Positions 16,131 through 26,241 of a DNA stretch of 64,000 nt are shown one piece after another (position 1 is the stretch's first letter; every line of letters begins with the position of its first letter). Source of the DNA: Snodgrassella communis (GTDB lineage: Bacteria; Pseudomonadota; Gammaproteobacteria; Burkholderiales; Neisseriaceae); the NCBI RefSeq assembly GCF_914768045.1, contig NZ_CAJZCD010000001.1, forward strand, positions 402,960 to 466,959, read 5' to 3'. Under the pieces are notes generated by a model, which saw nothing but the letters and a program-made list of their open reading frames with translations, was not told the origin of the DNA and ran no database searches. Made by a program: the position numbers and the translations under genes.

Positions 16131-18158
16131 TTAAGTTTCGCTGGCACCAAACAGCAGGTTTTCTTTGATGGCGCGGATTTTGTCGCGAATCTGGGCGGCT
16201 TCTTCAAACTGTAAATCACGCGCAGCAGCCTGCATGGCTTTTTCAAGTTTGGCGATTTCTTTTACGGCATCGTCTTCGTTGTGGATTTCGCCTACTTTGA
16301 GCTTGCTGCGACCACGTCCTTTGCTACCGTTTTCGTCGTGATAAACGCCATCGATAAGGTCGCGTACCTGTTTTTTGATTTGCTGCGGTACGATGCCATG
16401 TTCGGTATTGAAGGCTATCTGGCGGGCGCGGCGCCGCTCGGTTTCATCAATTGCGGCTTTCATGGAATCGGTGATTTTGTCGGCATACAGTATGGCTTTG
16501 CCGTTTACGTTGCGTGCAGCGCGGCCGATGGTTTGTATCAGGCTGCGATGGCTGCGCAGAAAGCCTTCTTTGTCGGCATCAAGTATGGCCACCAGTGAGA
16601 CTTCGGGAATATCCAGCCCTTCCCGCAGCAGGTTGATGCCGACAAGTACATCAAACAGACCAAGGCGCAGGTCACGGATGATTTCTACGCGCTCTACGGT
16701 GTCGATGTCGCTGTGCAGGTAGCGCACTTTTACGCCAAGCTCGGCATAGTAATCGGTGAGCTGTTCGGCCATGCGTTTGGTGAGGGTGGTAACGAGTACA
16801 CGCTCACCCTGCTGGCGACGGATATTGATTTCAGACAGTAAGTCATCTACCTGTGTGGCCACGGGGCGGATGATGATTTCCGGATCAATCAGGCCGGTGG
16901 GGCGCACTACCTGCTCCACTACTTGTCCGGCATGTTCTTCTTCGTATTTGGCCGGTGTGGCAGATACGAAGATGGTTTGTGGCATAACGCGTTCAAATTC
17001 ATGGAATTTTAACGGGCGATTATCGCGAGCAGATGGCAGGCGAAAGCCGTAATCCACCAGATTCTGCTTGCGTGAGGCATCGCCCTTGTACATGCCGCCA
17101 ATCTGGCTGACGGTAACGTGGCTTTCGTCGATAAACATGAGGGCGTTTTTGGGCAGGTAATCCATTAAGGTAGGTGGCGGTTCGCCCTCCGGCTTACCGG
17201 AAAAGTGGCGTGAGTAGTTTTCAATGCCTTTGCAAAAGCCCATTTCGTAAAGCATTTCCAGATCAAAGCGGGTGCGCTGTTCGATGCGCTGGGCTTCTAC
17301 CAGCCGCCCTTCATGGGTAAACCATTTGATGCGGTCGCCCAGTTCTTGCTTGATGTGCTCACAGGCGCGCAAAACGGTGTCGCGCGGGGTAACGTAGTGG
17401 CTGGACGGGAATACGGTATAGCGGCCAACGCGCTGTTGCAGGCTGCCGGATATGGGGTCGAATAATTGCATGCGGTCGACTTCGTCGTCAAACAGGCTAA
17501 CACGCAAGGCCAGCTCGGAGCTTTCAGCGGGAAAGATATCAATCACGTCACCGCGCACGCGAAAGGAGCCACGGGCAAAGTCGATATCACCACGTTCATA
17601 CTGCATGGCTACCAGTCTGGCGATGATGTCGCGCTGGTCGATTTTCTGCCCTTCTTTCAGGTGCAGAATCATTTGATGGTATTCGTTGGGGTCGCCAATA
17701 CCGTAGATTGCCGATACGGTAGCCACTATGATTACGTCCTGCCGCTGCATCAGGCTTTTGGTGGCGCTCAGGCGCATCTGTTCGATATGTTCGTTTATGG
17801 CTGAGTCTTTTTCGATAAACAGGTCACGGCTGGGTACGTAGGCTTCCGGCTGATAGTAATCATAGTAGGAAACAAAATACTCAACGGCGTTTTCTGGAAA
17901 AAATTCACGCATCTCTGCATATAGCTGTGCGGCCAGTGTTTTGTTATGTGCCATGATGATGGCCGGCCGGCCACTCTGGGCAATGACGTTGGCCATGGTA
18001 AAAGTTTTACCCGAACCGGTAACGCCGAGCAGGGTCTGGCTGGCCAGTCCGTCTTCCAGTCCTTCCAGCAATCCTTGAATTGCTGTAGGTTGGTCACCAG
18101 CCGGCGGAAACGGCTGATGCAGTTTAAACACACTACCGGGATACTGAATAACATCCAT
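16131..18158 (-). CDS. uvrB: Excinuclease ABC subunit B
   Basis: 675 residues. DNA-damage recognition helicase-like subunit of the UvrABC nucleotide excision repair complex. Visible motifs: Walker A GVTGSGKT near the N-terminus, the beta-hairpin region [15 protein letters not shown], the DEAD-like box FIDESH, helicase motifs [16 protein letters not shown] and QTIGRAARN, and a C-terminal UVR motif ([20 protein letters not shown]) that binds UvrC. The sequence is strikingly like Neisseria UvrB. The start is the ATG giving MDVIQYPG; a TTG nine codons upstream is open but adds residues absent from homologues. Monocistronic in appearance, divergent from the KAP NTPase gene. Confidence 0.97.
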   Translation of the reverse strand: MDVIQYPGSVFKLHQPFPPAGDQPTAIQGLLEGLEDGLASQTLLGVTGSGKTFTMANVIAQSGRPAIIMAHNKTLAAQLYAEMREFFPENAVEYFVSYYDYYQPEAYVPSRDLFIEKDSAINEHIEQMRLSATKSLMQRQDVIIVATVSAIYGIGDPNEYHQMILHLKEGQKIDQRDIIARLVAMQYERGDIDFARGSFRVRGDVIDIFPAESSELALRVSLFDDEVDRMQLFDPISGSLQQRVGRYTVFPSSHYVTPRDTVLRACEHIKQELGDRIKWFTHEGRLVEAQRIEQRTRFDLEMLYEMGFCKGIENYSRHFSGKPEGEPPPTLMDYLPKNALMFIDESHVTVSQIGGMYKGDASRKQNLVDYGFRLPSARDNRPLKFHEFERVMPQTIFVSATPAKYEEEHAGQVVEQVVRPTGLIDPEIIIRPVATQVDDLLSEINIRRQQGERVLVTTLTKRMAEQLTDYYAELGVKVRYLHSDIDTVERVEIIRDLRLGLFDVLVGINLLREGLDIPEVSLVAILDADKEGFLRSHRSLIQTIGRAARNVNGKAILYADKITDSMKAAIDETERRRARQIAFNTEHGIVPQQIKKQVRDLIDGVYHDENGSKGRGRSKLKVGEIHNEDDAVKEIAKLEKAMQAAARDLQFEEAAQIRDKIRAIKENLLFGASET

Positions 18159-18669
18159 AAGTTTGTAACCTGAAAATAAATTCAACCCAAGAAAAATAAC
18201 TGTGGTTAAAACAGTTAAAACCGCGCTGGGCGGTTTATGTTACACATAAGGCCAGTATGGACAAAAAGCAAGTTTGTCTGCTGGCTTTATAGCGCAATCA
18301 GGGGCTAAATGCGCGGCTGCAACCAGACTTTACTTTTGCCATACCTTTACTTACAAATCAGCTTGTTATTTAGAAAGGGAATATTCGGCAGGGGCTGGAT
18401 GGTTCTTTCTTTTCTGGGTTAATACTGTTGCCCGACTGTTGGGGGTTTAATGGCGTATGGATAATATTTAATGGCCAGTTAATACTTGGGTGTGTGTATT
18501 TGTGCCACAAAACCGGCTGACTAGTATGTTTTGCGCCAATTTTCTGTGATTCACCAGATATCTCTGCCATTTTTAATGCCATAAACCATTATAATGGCGC
18601 AATAATTAGATAAAGCAAAATGGCCGGTGATTAATAGCCGGCCATTAGTATACAGGGAATAAGCAGATT
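18159..18669. other. Divergent intergenic region, uvrB / KAP NTPase
   Basis: About 510 bases that must carry the promoters of both flanking genes. A short inverted repeat AAACCG/CGGTTT lies at 18218-18236, just upstream of uvrB. No SOS-box-like CTG-N10-CAG sequence stood out on reading. Confidence 0.4.
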
Positions 18670-20076
18670 ATGAGTAAACTCAGCCTGAAGAAATGCCAGC
18701 AAATAGAAATTGATGCCGCTGATCCGTTTAAAAATGATGTGCTGAATAGAAAAGCCAATGTTGAAATTCTGACCCAATTTATTACCAGCTATGAGCAATC
18801 GATTGTGCTGTGTATTGATGCTGGCTGGGGACAGGGTAAAACCACTTTTATTAAGATGTGGCAGCAATCTTTGAAAAATCTGGATATTCCGACTATTTAT
18901 TTTAATGCGTGGGAAAGTGATTATACGGATGATGCGCTGATTGCGTTGATTGGGGAAATTGGTTTATCCATACAGGAACTAACGGGTGAAGATAAAACAA
19001 CTGCAGAAAAAATAATTGGGCGTATTTATAAATTTGCAGCCAATTTTACTAAAGCCGCCGCCCCTACTATGGCCAATCTGGGCATTAAAGCAGCTAGTGG
19101 CGGCTTAATCAGTGCCGATGAAATATCTACAGCATTTGGTAATCTAAGCGAATCACTGGTAAAAGAACAGATTACTAAATACGAAGAATCACGCAAGACA
19201 CTGGGCAGCTTCAAAGAGGCTTTAAGCGAGCTGGCTCGCTGTTATGCAGATGGTGACGCTCACAAGCCACTGGTGATTTTTATTGATGAGCTGGATCGCT
19301 GCCGTCCTAATTTTGCTATTGAGGTACTGGAAAAGGCCAAACATCTGTTTAATGTGGATAATATTATTTTTGTGCTGGCTACGGATAAAACCCAGCTAGG
19401 CCATTCTATCAGGGCTGTGTATGGGCAGGGGCTGGATGTTAATGGATATTTGCGTCGGTTTATTGATTTTGATTATTTGTTACCTAGCCCAGTTAAATCT
19501 GATTTCATTATTAGTTTAGCTAAACAATTAGGACTTAGTGAAGATTTAAATATAAAGCTACCTTATCATAATTACACTCTTCTAAATTTATTAAAAGATA
19601 TTACTCATCTATATAAATTAACATTAAGAGAGCAAGAAGCTCTTTGTAATATTCTTAATATTATAGTGAGGACTAACAATCACCTTACAAAAGAAGAATA
19701 TACTCTGCTATTCTTGCTGATTATACTCAAATTAAAGTTTCCAGATTTATATAAAAGTTTGAATAGATATAATACAAGCAAATTTATTTCTAATGTATTA
19801 GAAAATATCAATTCACAATATTCCAGTGATACTGATAACGATATTTATTATTTTGAATTTTTAGAATGTATGCTTTTAAGTGTTATCAGGCCAGCTTCAC
19901 AATTCTCTTATGAAGAAACAATTAACGATTATGTTAGGAAATACAATTTCAATGATGTTAAAAAACAAAAATTAATACATAGTTTTGATATGGTTAAAGG
20001 ATTTGAAATCACTATACAGGACTTATTAATAATAAAAAATGCTATTGAAATTTCGTCTTCATTCAGGCTTAACTGA
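18670..20076 (+). CDS. KAP-family P-loop NTPase
   Basis: 468 residues. Walker A lies at AGWGQGKTTF (about residues 51-60) and Walker B at VIFIDELDRC (about 202-211). A further conserved stretch is VDNIIFVLATDKTQLGHSI, and NGYLRRFIDFDYLLP follows; together these are typical of the KAP P-loop family. A segment between the Walker motifs (KAAAPTMANLGIKAASGG) is Ala/Gly-rich and may touch the membrane, as in other KAP proteins. The family includes phage-exclusion factor PifA and several defence-associated proteins, but also proteins of unknown role. The second half, from about 19480, is markedly AT-rich compared with the first. It is a single gene with no defence partner beside it. Cellular role unknown; a defence role is a hypothesis only. 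Confidence 0.8.
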   Translation: MSKLSLKKCQQIEIDAADPFKNDVLNRKANVEILTQFITSYEQSIVLCIDAGWGQGKTTFIKMWQQSLKNLDIPTIYFNAWESDYTDDALIALIGEIGLSIQELTGEDKTTAEKIIGRIYKFAANFTKAAAPTMANLGIKAASGGLISADEISTAFGNLSESLVKEQITKYEESRKTLGSFKEALSELARCYADGDAHKPLVIFIDELDRCRPNFAIEVLEKAKHLFNVDNIIFVLATDKTQLGHSIRAVYGQGLDVNGYLRRFIDFDYLLPSPVKSDFIISLAKQLGLSEDLNIKLPYHNYTLLNLLKDITHLYKLTLREQEALCNILNIIVRTNNHLTKEEYTLLFLLIILKLKFPDLYKSLNRYNTSKFISNVLENINSQYSSDTDNDIYYFEFLECMLLSVIRPASQFSYEETINDYVRKYNFNDVKKQKLIHSFDMVKGFEITIQDLLIIKNAIEISSSFRLN

Positions 20077-20982
20077 ACTATCTGACTAATATTATTTATC
20101 TAAATGATACTTGATAGTTTTATAGGCTAATTGCGTGTATACATGCTGGAAAAAGCTGGTGATACATGAATCCGGCAGAGAATTTGCTGATGGCTTTGAC
20201 TTATGCTGCTCCACAAAACTATTTACGCTTTTGTGGTTGTAGCATTTATATCCCAGAAATCAGAAATTTGGTTACTACTTGCTACTGGCTGGGTTGTTCA
20301 TCTCAATCAATAAACCGCCCGCAAGGCGGTTTGTGGGTTTGTTTTGGTGTACGCTTGGAATAATCAGGCAGTTTGTCATCATCGGCACTGCTGGGCAGCC
20401 GATTTTGATGCTTTTGATGCTTTTGAGGCTGTTGTTAATGGCTGTTTCGTTATTGAATCTAGACTGCTGGCTCTTGGGTTAATGCCGATCTCCTGTGTGT
20501 ACATTTCTTTTAAGCGGCTGATATTGTTACCGGTAGGCATTATTCAGATGTGCTTTAGCTATGCCGTTTAAGAAAGCGGAGCTGATTATTGGCGGTGGAT
20601 GGCAAGGCATTTATGCGATGCTTTGCACAGGCAGGTTTGCGGTATTTGAAGCTGCAAATTTATAGGCTGGTTTGTTGATATCACTCTTTTTGCTTTGCTT
20701 GGCTATATTGCTGCTAACTTGCTTTATCACAGTCGCGATATTCTGTGCGTTATGGCGTGCGGATTCTGAACGCTAAATTTTTGGTTATTAATTTCCAGCT
20801 ATTAGCAGTCTGGTTATTTACCCGGATATTGGTATCTGCTTATGCATGATAGTTTTCAGGTATAACCGTCAACGCCGGTAAGTTGGCTGCCGCTTTTTCC
20901 TATTCAGTTTACCGTTAGTATGCAGATTCACGTGGGCGATACGTTGTGTAATCCATGTTGGGTAATGTCGCCGACACTGCTA
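20077..20982. other. About 900 bases without an intact gene
   Basis: Several short open frames occur but none has a recognisable product or a convincing ribosome site. The base composition from about 20380 onward resembles coding sequence, so decayed genes are likely; I could not assign them. A terminator-like hairpin lies at 20312-20332. Confidence 0.5.
20312..20332 (+). terminator. Terminator-like hairpin downstream of the KAP gene
   Basis: AAACCGCC / GGCGGTTT stem (8 bp) with a 5-base loop, followed by a T-rich but interrupted stretch. Confidence 0.5.
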
Positions 20983-21650
20983 CTAAGCAAAATTTTGGAT
21001 AAATCTGAACAGTTTTGCTGGTGTATCCCACAATAAGGCTGGTGCCAGTTGTTTATCTTGTAACTGTATATTTAATTGGGTAATCAGATACTCGGGGTTA
21101 ATTTGTTGTTCGTACTGGGTGTGCGGCCAGTCACTGCTCCACATCAGGCGGTGGCTGCCGAAATTTTCAAGTAATAAAGGGATGGCGGCGGCAAAAAATT
21201 TATGCGTCGGCGGCGGCAGCACTGATGCGGTATAGCGCGGAAAGTTTGCACTACACCATTCCGCTATGTCCCCATTGCAATAGCTGCTGCAAACTGTTAT
21301 CACGAGCGGGTACGCTATCCGCGGGCCGGCCGAAGTGGTCGATTACTACGCGGATTCGGTGTTTGAGCAAGGTGGTAATCATGGCGTCTGGTTTGTTACT
21401 GCGCCAATGCAGTTGCACATGCCTGTTAAGGGTTTTGATTTTGGCGAGCAGGTTTTGCTATGAAGCCGATTGCCGCTCAGGTAGTGTGCCGTTTATAACG
21501 TTCAGGCGTGTGCCCACGATGCCTGCCCTACTCTTTGCTTGCCGCTCAGGCTGGGAAGTTGTGGGATAGATACAGGCTACGCCATTAAGACGGGGCATGG
21601 CCTGTACAATGGGTACAGCCGATATCGTGCCGATGAAACAGATAGTCTGC
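20983..21650 (-). pseudogene. Decayed amidohydrolase-family gene
   Basis: Minus-strand fragments in more than one frame match the order of motifs in the TIM-barrel amidohydrolase family that includes 2-pyrone-4,6-dicarboxylate lactonase. In order they are MPRLNGVACIYP, then GIVGTRLNVINGTLPE, an in-frame TAG, VQLHWRSN, VVIDHFGRP, and after a frameshift RLMWSSDWPHTQYE and LLWDTPAKLFRF. The metal-ligand type motifs of the DH(F)GRP and SDWPHT regions are still readable, so decay seems recent. The gene lies just downstream of an MFS transporter on the same strand, a usual arrangement for uptake plus hydrolysis of an aromatic or lactone acid. The longest remaining open piece is 106 codons (20983-21303). 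Confidence 0.75.
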
Positions 21651-21769
21651 TACTGATGTATTTTGTGCTGGTGTATGGCGCCGGCCGGCTACTTTGGTGA
21701 AAACCAAATTAAATACATGCGTATAGCGACCAGTTCTACCACTTGTCACTTGTTTTTTCTTTCTTGTTT

Positions 21770-23038
21770 TTATTTATCAGAAATCTGACCATCTGGATTA
21801 ATTTGGTTTAAATCACGTCCTTTGGTTTCCGGTAGCATTAAGACGCTAATCACTACAATTGAGTAAGCCCAGCTGGTATAGATGCCAATAGATGAACCCA
21901 GAGACATGGATGCACTCATGTTTGCCACCAGAAATGGAAATATTAAGGATAGAATACGACCGAAGTTGTAACAAAAACCGACACCGGAACCACGACATTG
22001 CTGTGGATAGAGTTCATTAAACAATGCACCAAGGCTGGCGGGGATACCGGCAGCAAAAAATCCCAGTGGAAAGCCAAGAAACAATATCTGGGTATTGGTT
22101 AGGGGAACAAGCAGGTAAATGCGTACGGTGATAACGCAGCAGATAGCAAACAAGACAATATTAAAACGTCTGCCGATTTTATCAAGCAGGACAGAGCTGG
22201 CCATACAGCCACACCAGAAGGCAAATATAATCACTGCCAGATAGAGGCTGGAATTAAGCATGGAAAGGTTGCATTCTTTTGTCAGGTAGGTAGGCAACCA
22301 TGACATGATGCTATAATAGCCGCCATGTGCGCCAAAACCTATTAAACCTCCGAGTAAGGTGTTGCGAATCAGTGAGGGTGAAAAAATACCGAACATTGCT
22401 TGGGCTATGGATTGTTTATCTTGGGTTTTCTGTACTGCTACTATTTGTTTTTCTGGTTCCTGTACATGCCTGCATATATAAAAGATTAATAATGACGGCA
22501 GTAAGCCTACAGCAAACATAATACGCCAAGCGATATTTTCTGGTACCAGACTTAAGACTACGGAAAACAGTAAGATTGATAATCCCCATCCTACTGCCCA
22601 AGCGCCCTGCACTATCGCCATGACTTTACCGCGATACTGGCTGGAAGTGGTTTCTGCCATGAGTACGGCACCTGCCGCCCATTCGCCTCCGATACCAAAA
22701 CCCTGTAAAGCTTTCAACACTAATAACCAGTAGTAATCCGTTACAAATGCAGCCATAAATGTAAAAATTGCAAACCATATAATCATGATTTGCAATGTTT
22801 TTACGCGTCCATACTGGTCGGAAAGGGCGCCGGCGAACCAGCCGCCCAAGGCCGACGTGACCAGCGTGGTACTATTGAGTAGTCCGGCCTGCTCTTCGCT
22901 GATGGCAAAATAGACAAGCAGTAATGGAATAGCTAAACCAAATATTTGATTTTCCAGCGCATCCAGTGCCCAGCCATTAAAGCAGGCCAAAAAGGTTTTT
23001 TTCTCATTTCTTGATGCCTCTTGATACCACGTAAACAT
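21770..23038 (-). CDS. MFS transporter, aromatic-acid/sialate-type symporter
   Basis: 422 residues with the twelve-segment pattern of the major facilitator superfamily. The signature GALSDQYGRVKTLQ follows TM2, and GFGIGGEWAAGAVLMAE is the conserved TM4-5 stretch of the AAHS and sialate groups of H+ symporters. The loop before TM7 is charged (EPEKQIVAVQKTQDK). Predicted inner-membrane importer of a carboxylic acid; the substrate cannot be read from sequence. The ATG follows AAAGAGAAC. Downstream lies the decayed amidohydrolase that probably acted on the imported compound, so the transporter may now lack its partner enzyme. The upstream 1.1 kb is AT-rich and gene-free. Confidence 0.85.
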   Translation of the reverse strand: MFTWYQEASRNEKKTFLACFNGWALDALENQIFGLAIPLLLVYFAISEEQAGLLNSTTLVTSALGGWFAGALSDQYGRVKTLQIMIIWFAIFTFMAAFVTDYYWLLVLKALQGFGIGGEWAAGAVLMAETTSSQYRGKVMAIVQGAWAVGWGLSILLFSVVLSLVPENIAWRIMFAVGLLPSLLIFYICRHVQEPEKQIVAVQKTQDKQSIAQAMFGIFSPSLIRNTLLGGLIGFGAHGGYYSIMSWLPTYLTKECNLSMLNSSLYLAVIIFAFWCGCMASSVLLDKIGRRFNIVLFAICCVITVRIYLLVPLTNTQILFLGFPLGFFAAGIPASLGALFNELYPQQCRGSGVGFCYNFGRILSLIFPFLVANMSASMSLGSSIGIYTSWAYSIVVISVLMLPETKGRDLNQINPDGQISDK

Positions 23039-24176
23039 AAAAGTTCTCTTTCTTTATCTATTTTTGAGCTTGTATATTTTTAATTTAGTTGCTGCTGAAT
23101 AAAGTTTTAGTACTTTAGGGCTTTAATTTACTCTCAACAGGCATTTACTGCTATTAGAAAAGCTTTATTTAGCTAATTTAAAATGAAGTAGCTAAGCTAT
23201 TAATATTTTAATTTTTAAAATCAGTAATTTATTAATTACCAAATTTTATACATGTGTTTACTATTTCAAACAGATTTTACTATATATGATGATGTTGTTA
23301 GTTAATTATTAGTCAATAATAACGGTATCCGGTAAATAGTTATTTTAATCTTTATTTTGTTATTAATTAAATTTATTAATAAATAAAATATTTTAAATAG
23401 TATAGAATTGATAATTGTATTTTAGATTTTGATAAAAAGTGGTTACAACTATTATGATTTAAGAATAAAGTAAGCTGGGTTATCGCATTTTACATTAGTT
23501 ATTACTGAAATATGGTTTGTGCAAAGCTGTTATTTTGCCATATTGATTATCAATATGAGATTAATGTATTCGAAGTATAATTAAACTATCTGTTGTACAG
23601 CAGAGTATGGGCTAGGTCTATTATCTGCACGCAAGTTGTAGCTGGATGTTGTTTGTTGCTACTTAATTCTAAGTATATTTTGTGTATTTTTGATTTTAAT
23701 TAAATTATTATATTATATATATATATATATTAAACCATGTACGCAGTTTAATCATTCTATTTTTCCATTGTAGCTATTTATTTGGATGATTCAATTAATC
23801 TGTATTGATAAATTTTAATCTCTATGTTGATACGGTGAATTTACGCTTATCAATCTATGCAAATATTATATTTTAAAGAGAATGAGTATTATTATCGAAT
23901 TTTTAAATAATATTTAAATTTTAATAATTTATCTTTTTCTGCTGAAATTTTTGATAACAGCTTGGTTGTGCTGAGCAATTTCTGCAAGTTGATATTAATC
24001 TGTGTGATGTTATTTATGGCTGGTGCGATGAGGTATAAATCTTATTGGATAGGAAAATAGTTATTATTTCTGTGCTAACTAGTTTTATTACGGGCGAAGA
24101 TAGTTGCGTTTCTGGTGCGGACTATGTAAAAGGCTTAAACAATAATATCTAGCTAAGTAGTAAAGCAGTATCTTGG
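23039..24176. other. 1.1-kb AT-rich gene-free region
   Basis: Strongly AT-rich throughout, with a (TA)n run at about 23712-23730. No open frame of meaningful length on either strand. It separates the MFS transporter from lysO and should contain the MFS promoter. No RNA gene was recognised, but a small RNA could not be excluded by eye. Confidence 0.6.
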
Positions 24177-25094
24177 CTAAAATCCAAGTGATGAGAAAAC
24201 TACCATCAGTATTGGCGCGGTAATATTCACAATGAAGCCGAAGCTGATGGCCAGAGGAACAGCGGTAATGCCACCGGAAGCCTGAATAGCAGGCAAGGTG
24301 AAATCAAGGCTGGTGGCACCGCCAATGCTGACGGCAGTAGTGGGATAGCGGCGCATCAGTATGGGGATAAAGATAAGGGCAAAAAATTCACGTGCCAGAT
24401 CATTAAATAAGGCGATGCTGCCCCAGACTGCGCCATAGGCTTTACTCATGATAATGCTGGAAAGTGAATACCAGCCATAGCCACTACTAAGTGCCAGTCC
24501 TTTGCTGATGGATACATCAGGCATAATCAGGGCGAATATCAAACCGCCAAGCAGGCTCGCGAAGGTAAATAGTCCGGCACTGATAACGCCGCGACGGTTG
24601 AGAAATACCTGTTGCAGGGTAACACCACTACTGCGCAGCTGCATACCTACTAGTAACAGTAGTATCAGCAGGGCTTTGTTGACGGCAGCCTGCGGATCAC
24701 CTAACCAGTTGAAAGACAGGTAGTTACCTGCTATCAGTCCGATAAGCAGGCTGCCAACTTGTTTGAGGCTGCCTACAATGCTGATGTCACCACTCTGGCC
24801 GGTTGGTTGCTGTCGATTCAGATGCCACGGGTAGCGGCGGTCAAACCAGATAAATACCAATAAATTAGCAACTATCAGGCAGAGAAACAGTACGCCTACG
24901 GTAAGGCTGATGTTGGCCAGCTGTGCGCCAAGGCTGGGAATTTTGGCCAGTGACAGGCCAATGAGGAATAATATCAGATATACCAGCCATGCCAAGCCGT
25001 AGTTGAGCCAGTTTATGACGCGCGCTGGGACGGGTATGCAAAATCCTGCAAGCAGGGGAATCAGGATGATTAGCAGGGCGGTTAAGTTTTGCAT
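24177..25094 (-). CDS. lysO: LysO family lysine exporter
   Basis: 305 residues, the usual length of LysO (YbjE, DUF340). About eight hydrophobic segments are visible in two blocks. LSSGYGWYSLSSIIMSKAYG and the C-terminal GGATSLDFTLPAIQ lie in the conserved half of this family. E. coli LysO exports lysine and thialysine; substrate specificity here is inferred from family. It is on the same strand as fpr and secA but separated from fpr by a terminator, so it probably has its own promoter between 25095 and 25150. No strong ribosome site precedes the ATG. Confidence 0.85.
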   Translation of the reverse strand: MQNLTALLIILIPLLAGFCIPVPARVINWLNYGLAWLVYLILFLIGLSLAKIPSLGAQLANISLTVGVLFLCLIVANLLVFIWFDRRYPWHLNRQQPTGQSGDISIVGSLKQVGSLLIGLIAGNYLSFNWLGDPQAAVNKALLILLLLVGMQLRSSGVTLQQVFLNRRGVISAGLFTFASLLGGLIFALIMPDVSISKGLALSSGYGWYSLSSIIMSKAYGAVWGSIALFNDLAREFFALIFIPILMRRYPTTAVSIGGATSLDFTLPAIQASGGITAVPLAISFGFIVNITAPILMVVFSSLGF

Positions 25095-25151
25095 GGATGG
25101 TTCTGTGGGCGGAATTTAAGGAATATGGTCAGCTGTGGCTTGCCGGCAGGT

Positions 25152-25188
25152 AAAACAGGCAGCACATCGGATCATGATGGCTGCCTGT
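25152..25188 (-). terminator. Terminator of fpr
   Basis: Perfect 9-bp stem ACAGGCAGC / GCTGCCTGT with a 16-base loop that can pair further, followed by TTTTA on the minus strand, just after the fpr stop codon. Confidence 0.7.
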
Positions 25189-25200
25189 AAGATGCTGGTT

Positions 25201-25977
25201 TTATTGGTCAACAAATGCGCGTTCGATAACGTAGTCACCACGCTGCCCCATTTTCGGAGAGATGGTTAGACCAAAGCTGTTGAGTGTTTCACAGCTATCC
25301 TTGAGCATTTCCGGGCTACCACAAATCATGGCACGGTCGTCTGCCGGATTAATTGGTGGCAAACCAATGTCGGTAAAGAGTTTACCGGATTTCATTAAAT
25401 CAGTCAGGCGTCCGTGATGGATGAAGTCTTCTCTGGAAACGACGGGATAGTAAATCAGTTTTTCGCGCACCATTTCACCCAGATATTCATGGTTGGGTAA
25501 TTCGGTGGTGAAGTAGTCGTAATAAGCCAAATCTTTTTTGTAGCGTACGCCGTGAATCAGGATGATTTTTTCAAACTGTTCGTAGATATCGGGGTCTTTG
25601 GTAACGCTGAGAAAAGGTGCCAAACCGGTACCGGTAGACAGTAGATATAGGTTTTTCCCGGGATTGAGATCACCAGCAATCAGGGTGCCGGTGGGCTTTT
25701 TGCTCACGAGAACTTCATCACCTACTTTCAGATGCTGCAAACGGCTGGTTAATGGGCCATTCTGTACTTTGATGCTGAAAAAAGCCAGCTCTTCTTCCCA
25801 GTTGGCACTGGCGATACTGTAAGCACGCATTAGCGGCTTGCCGTCTACCATCAGGCCAATCATGACAAACTGGCCATTCTGAAAGCGCAATGATTCGTCA
25901 CGGGTGCAGGTAAATGTGAAGTATGCATCTGTCCAGTGGTGTACGGACAGGACTGTTTGTGTGTTGTAGGCTGCCAT
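25201..25977 (-). CDS. fpr: Ferredoxin--NADP reductase (first of two)
   Basis: 258 residues, the bacterial subclass length. FAD-binding part with RAYSIAS (flavin motif RxYS), NGPLTSRLQHLKVGD, and the NADP-binding part with LLSTGTGLAPFLSV and MICGSPEML. The C-terminus ends in a short VERAFV-like stretch (VIERAFVDQ), typical of proteobacterial Fpr. It transfers electrons between NADPH and ferredoxin/flavodoxin in the cytoplasm, commonly for Fe-S repair and oxidative-stress response. Monocistronic between two terminators. A second, more distant homologue is encoded at 30170-30946. Confidence 0.93.
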   Translation of the reverse strand: MAAYNTQTVLSVHHWTDAYFTFTCTRDESLRFQNGQFVMIGLMVDGKPLMRAYSIASANWEEELAFFSIKVQNGPLTSRLQHLKVGDEVLVSKKPTGTLIAGDLNPGKNLYLLSTGTGLAPFLSVTKDPDIYEQFEKIILIHGVRYKKDLAYYDYFTTELPNHEYLGEMVREKLIYYPVVSREDFIHHGRLTDLMKSGKLFTDIGLPPINPADDRAMICGSPEMLKDSCETLNSFGLTISPKMGQRGDYVIERAFVDQ

Positions 25978-26186
25978 TAATTATCCATGGTTAAGGAAAG
26001 CGGTATTATTAGCGTAAACCGAAAACACGCCAGCTATCTGTTGCCGTTCAGGCACATTTTATGCTCTGGCCTCTGGCGTAAGGTGTGAATTTTAAGACAA
26101 TTTGCTGTGCTGTTCAATGGTGTTTAGAGTATTCACTTTAATAAATGTATATTGATTTATTTTATCTGTGACTGGTGCAAATACGC

Positions 26187-26218
26187 TAACAGGCTGTCAT
26201 CAGATTGACAGCCTGTTA
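26187..26218 (-). terminator. Hairpin terminator of secA
   Basis: Perfect 13-bp inverted repeat TAACAGGCTGTCA and complement around a 6-base loop, 23 bases after the secA stop codon. The T-tract is weak. Confidence 0.6.
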
Positions 26219-26241
26219 ATGTTAATGAAGTTTAGCTGTAA

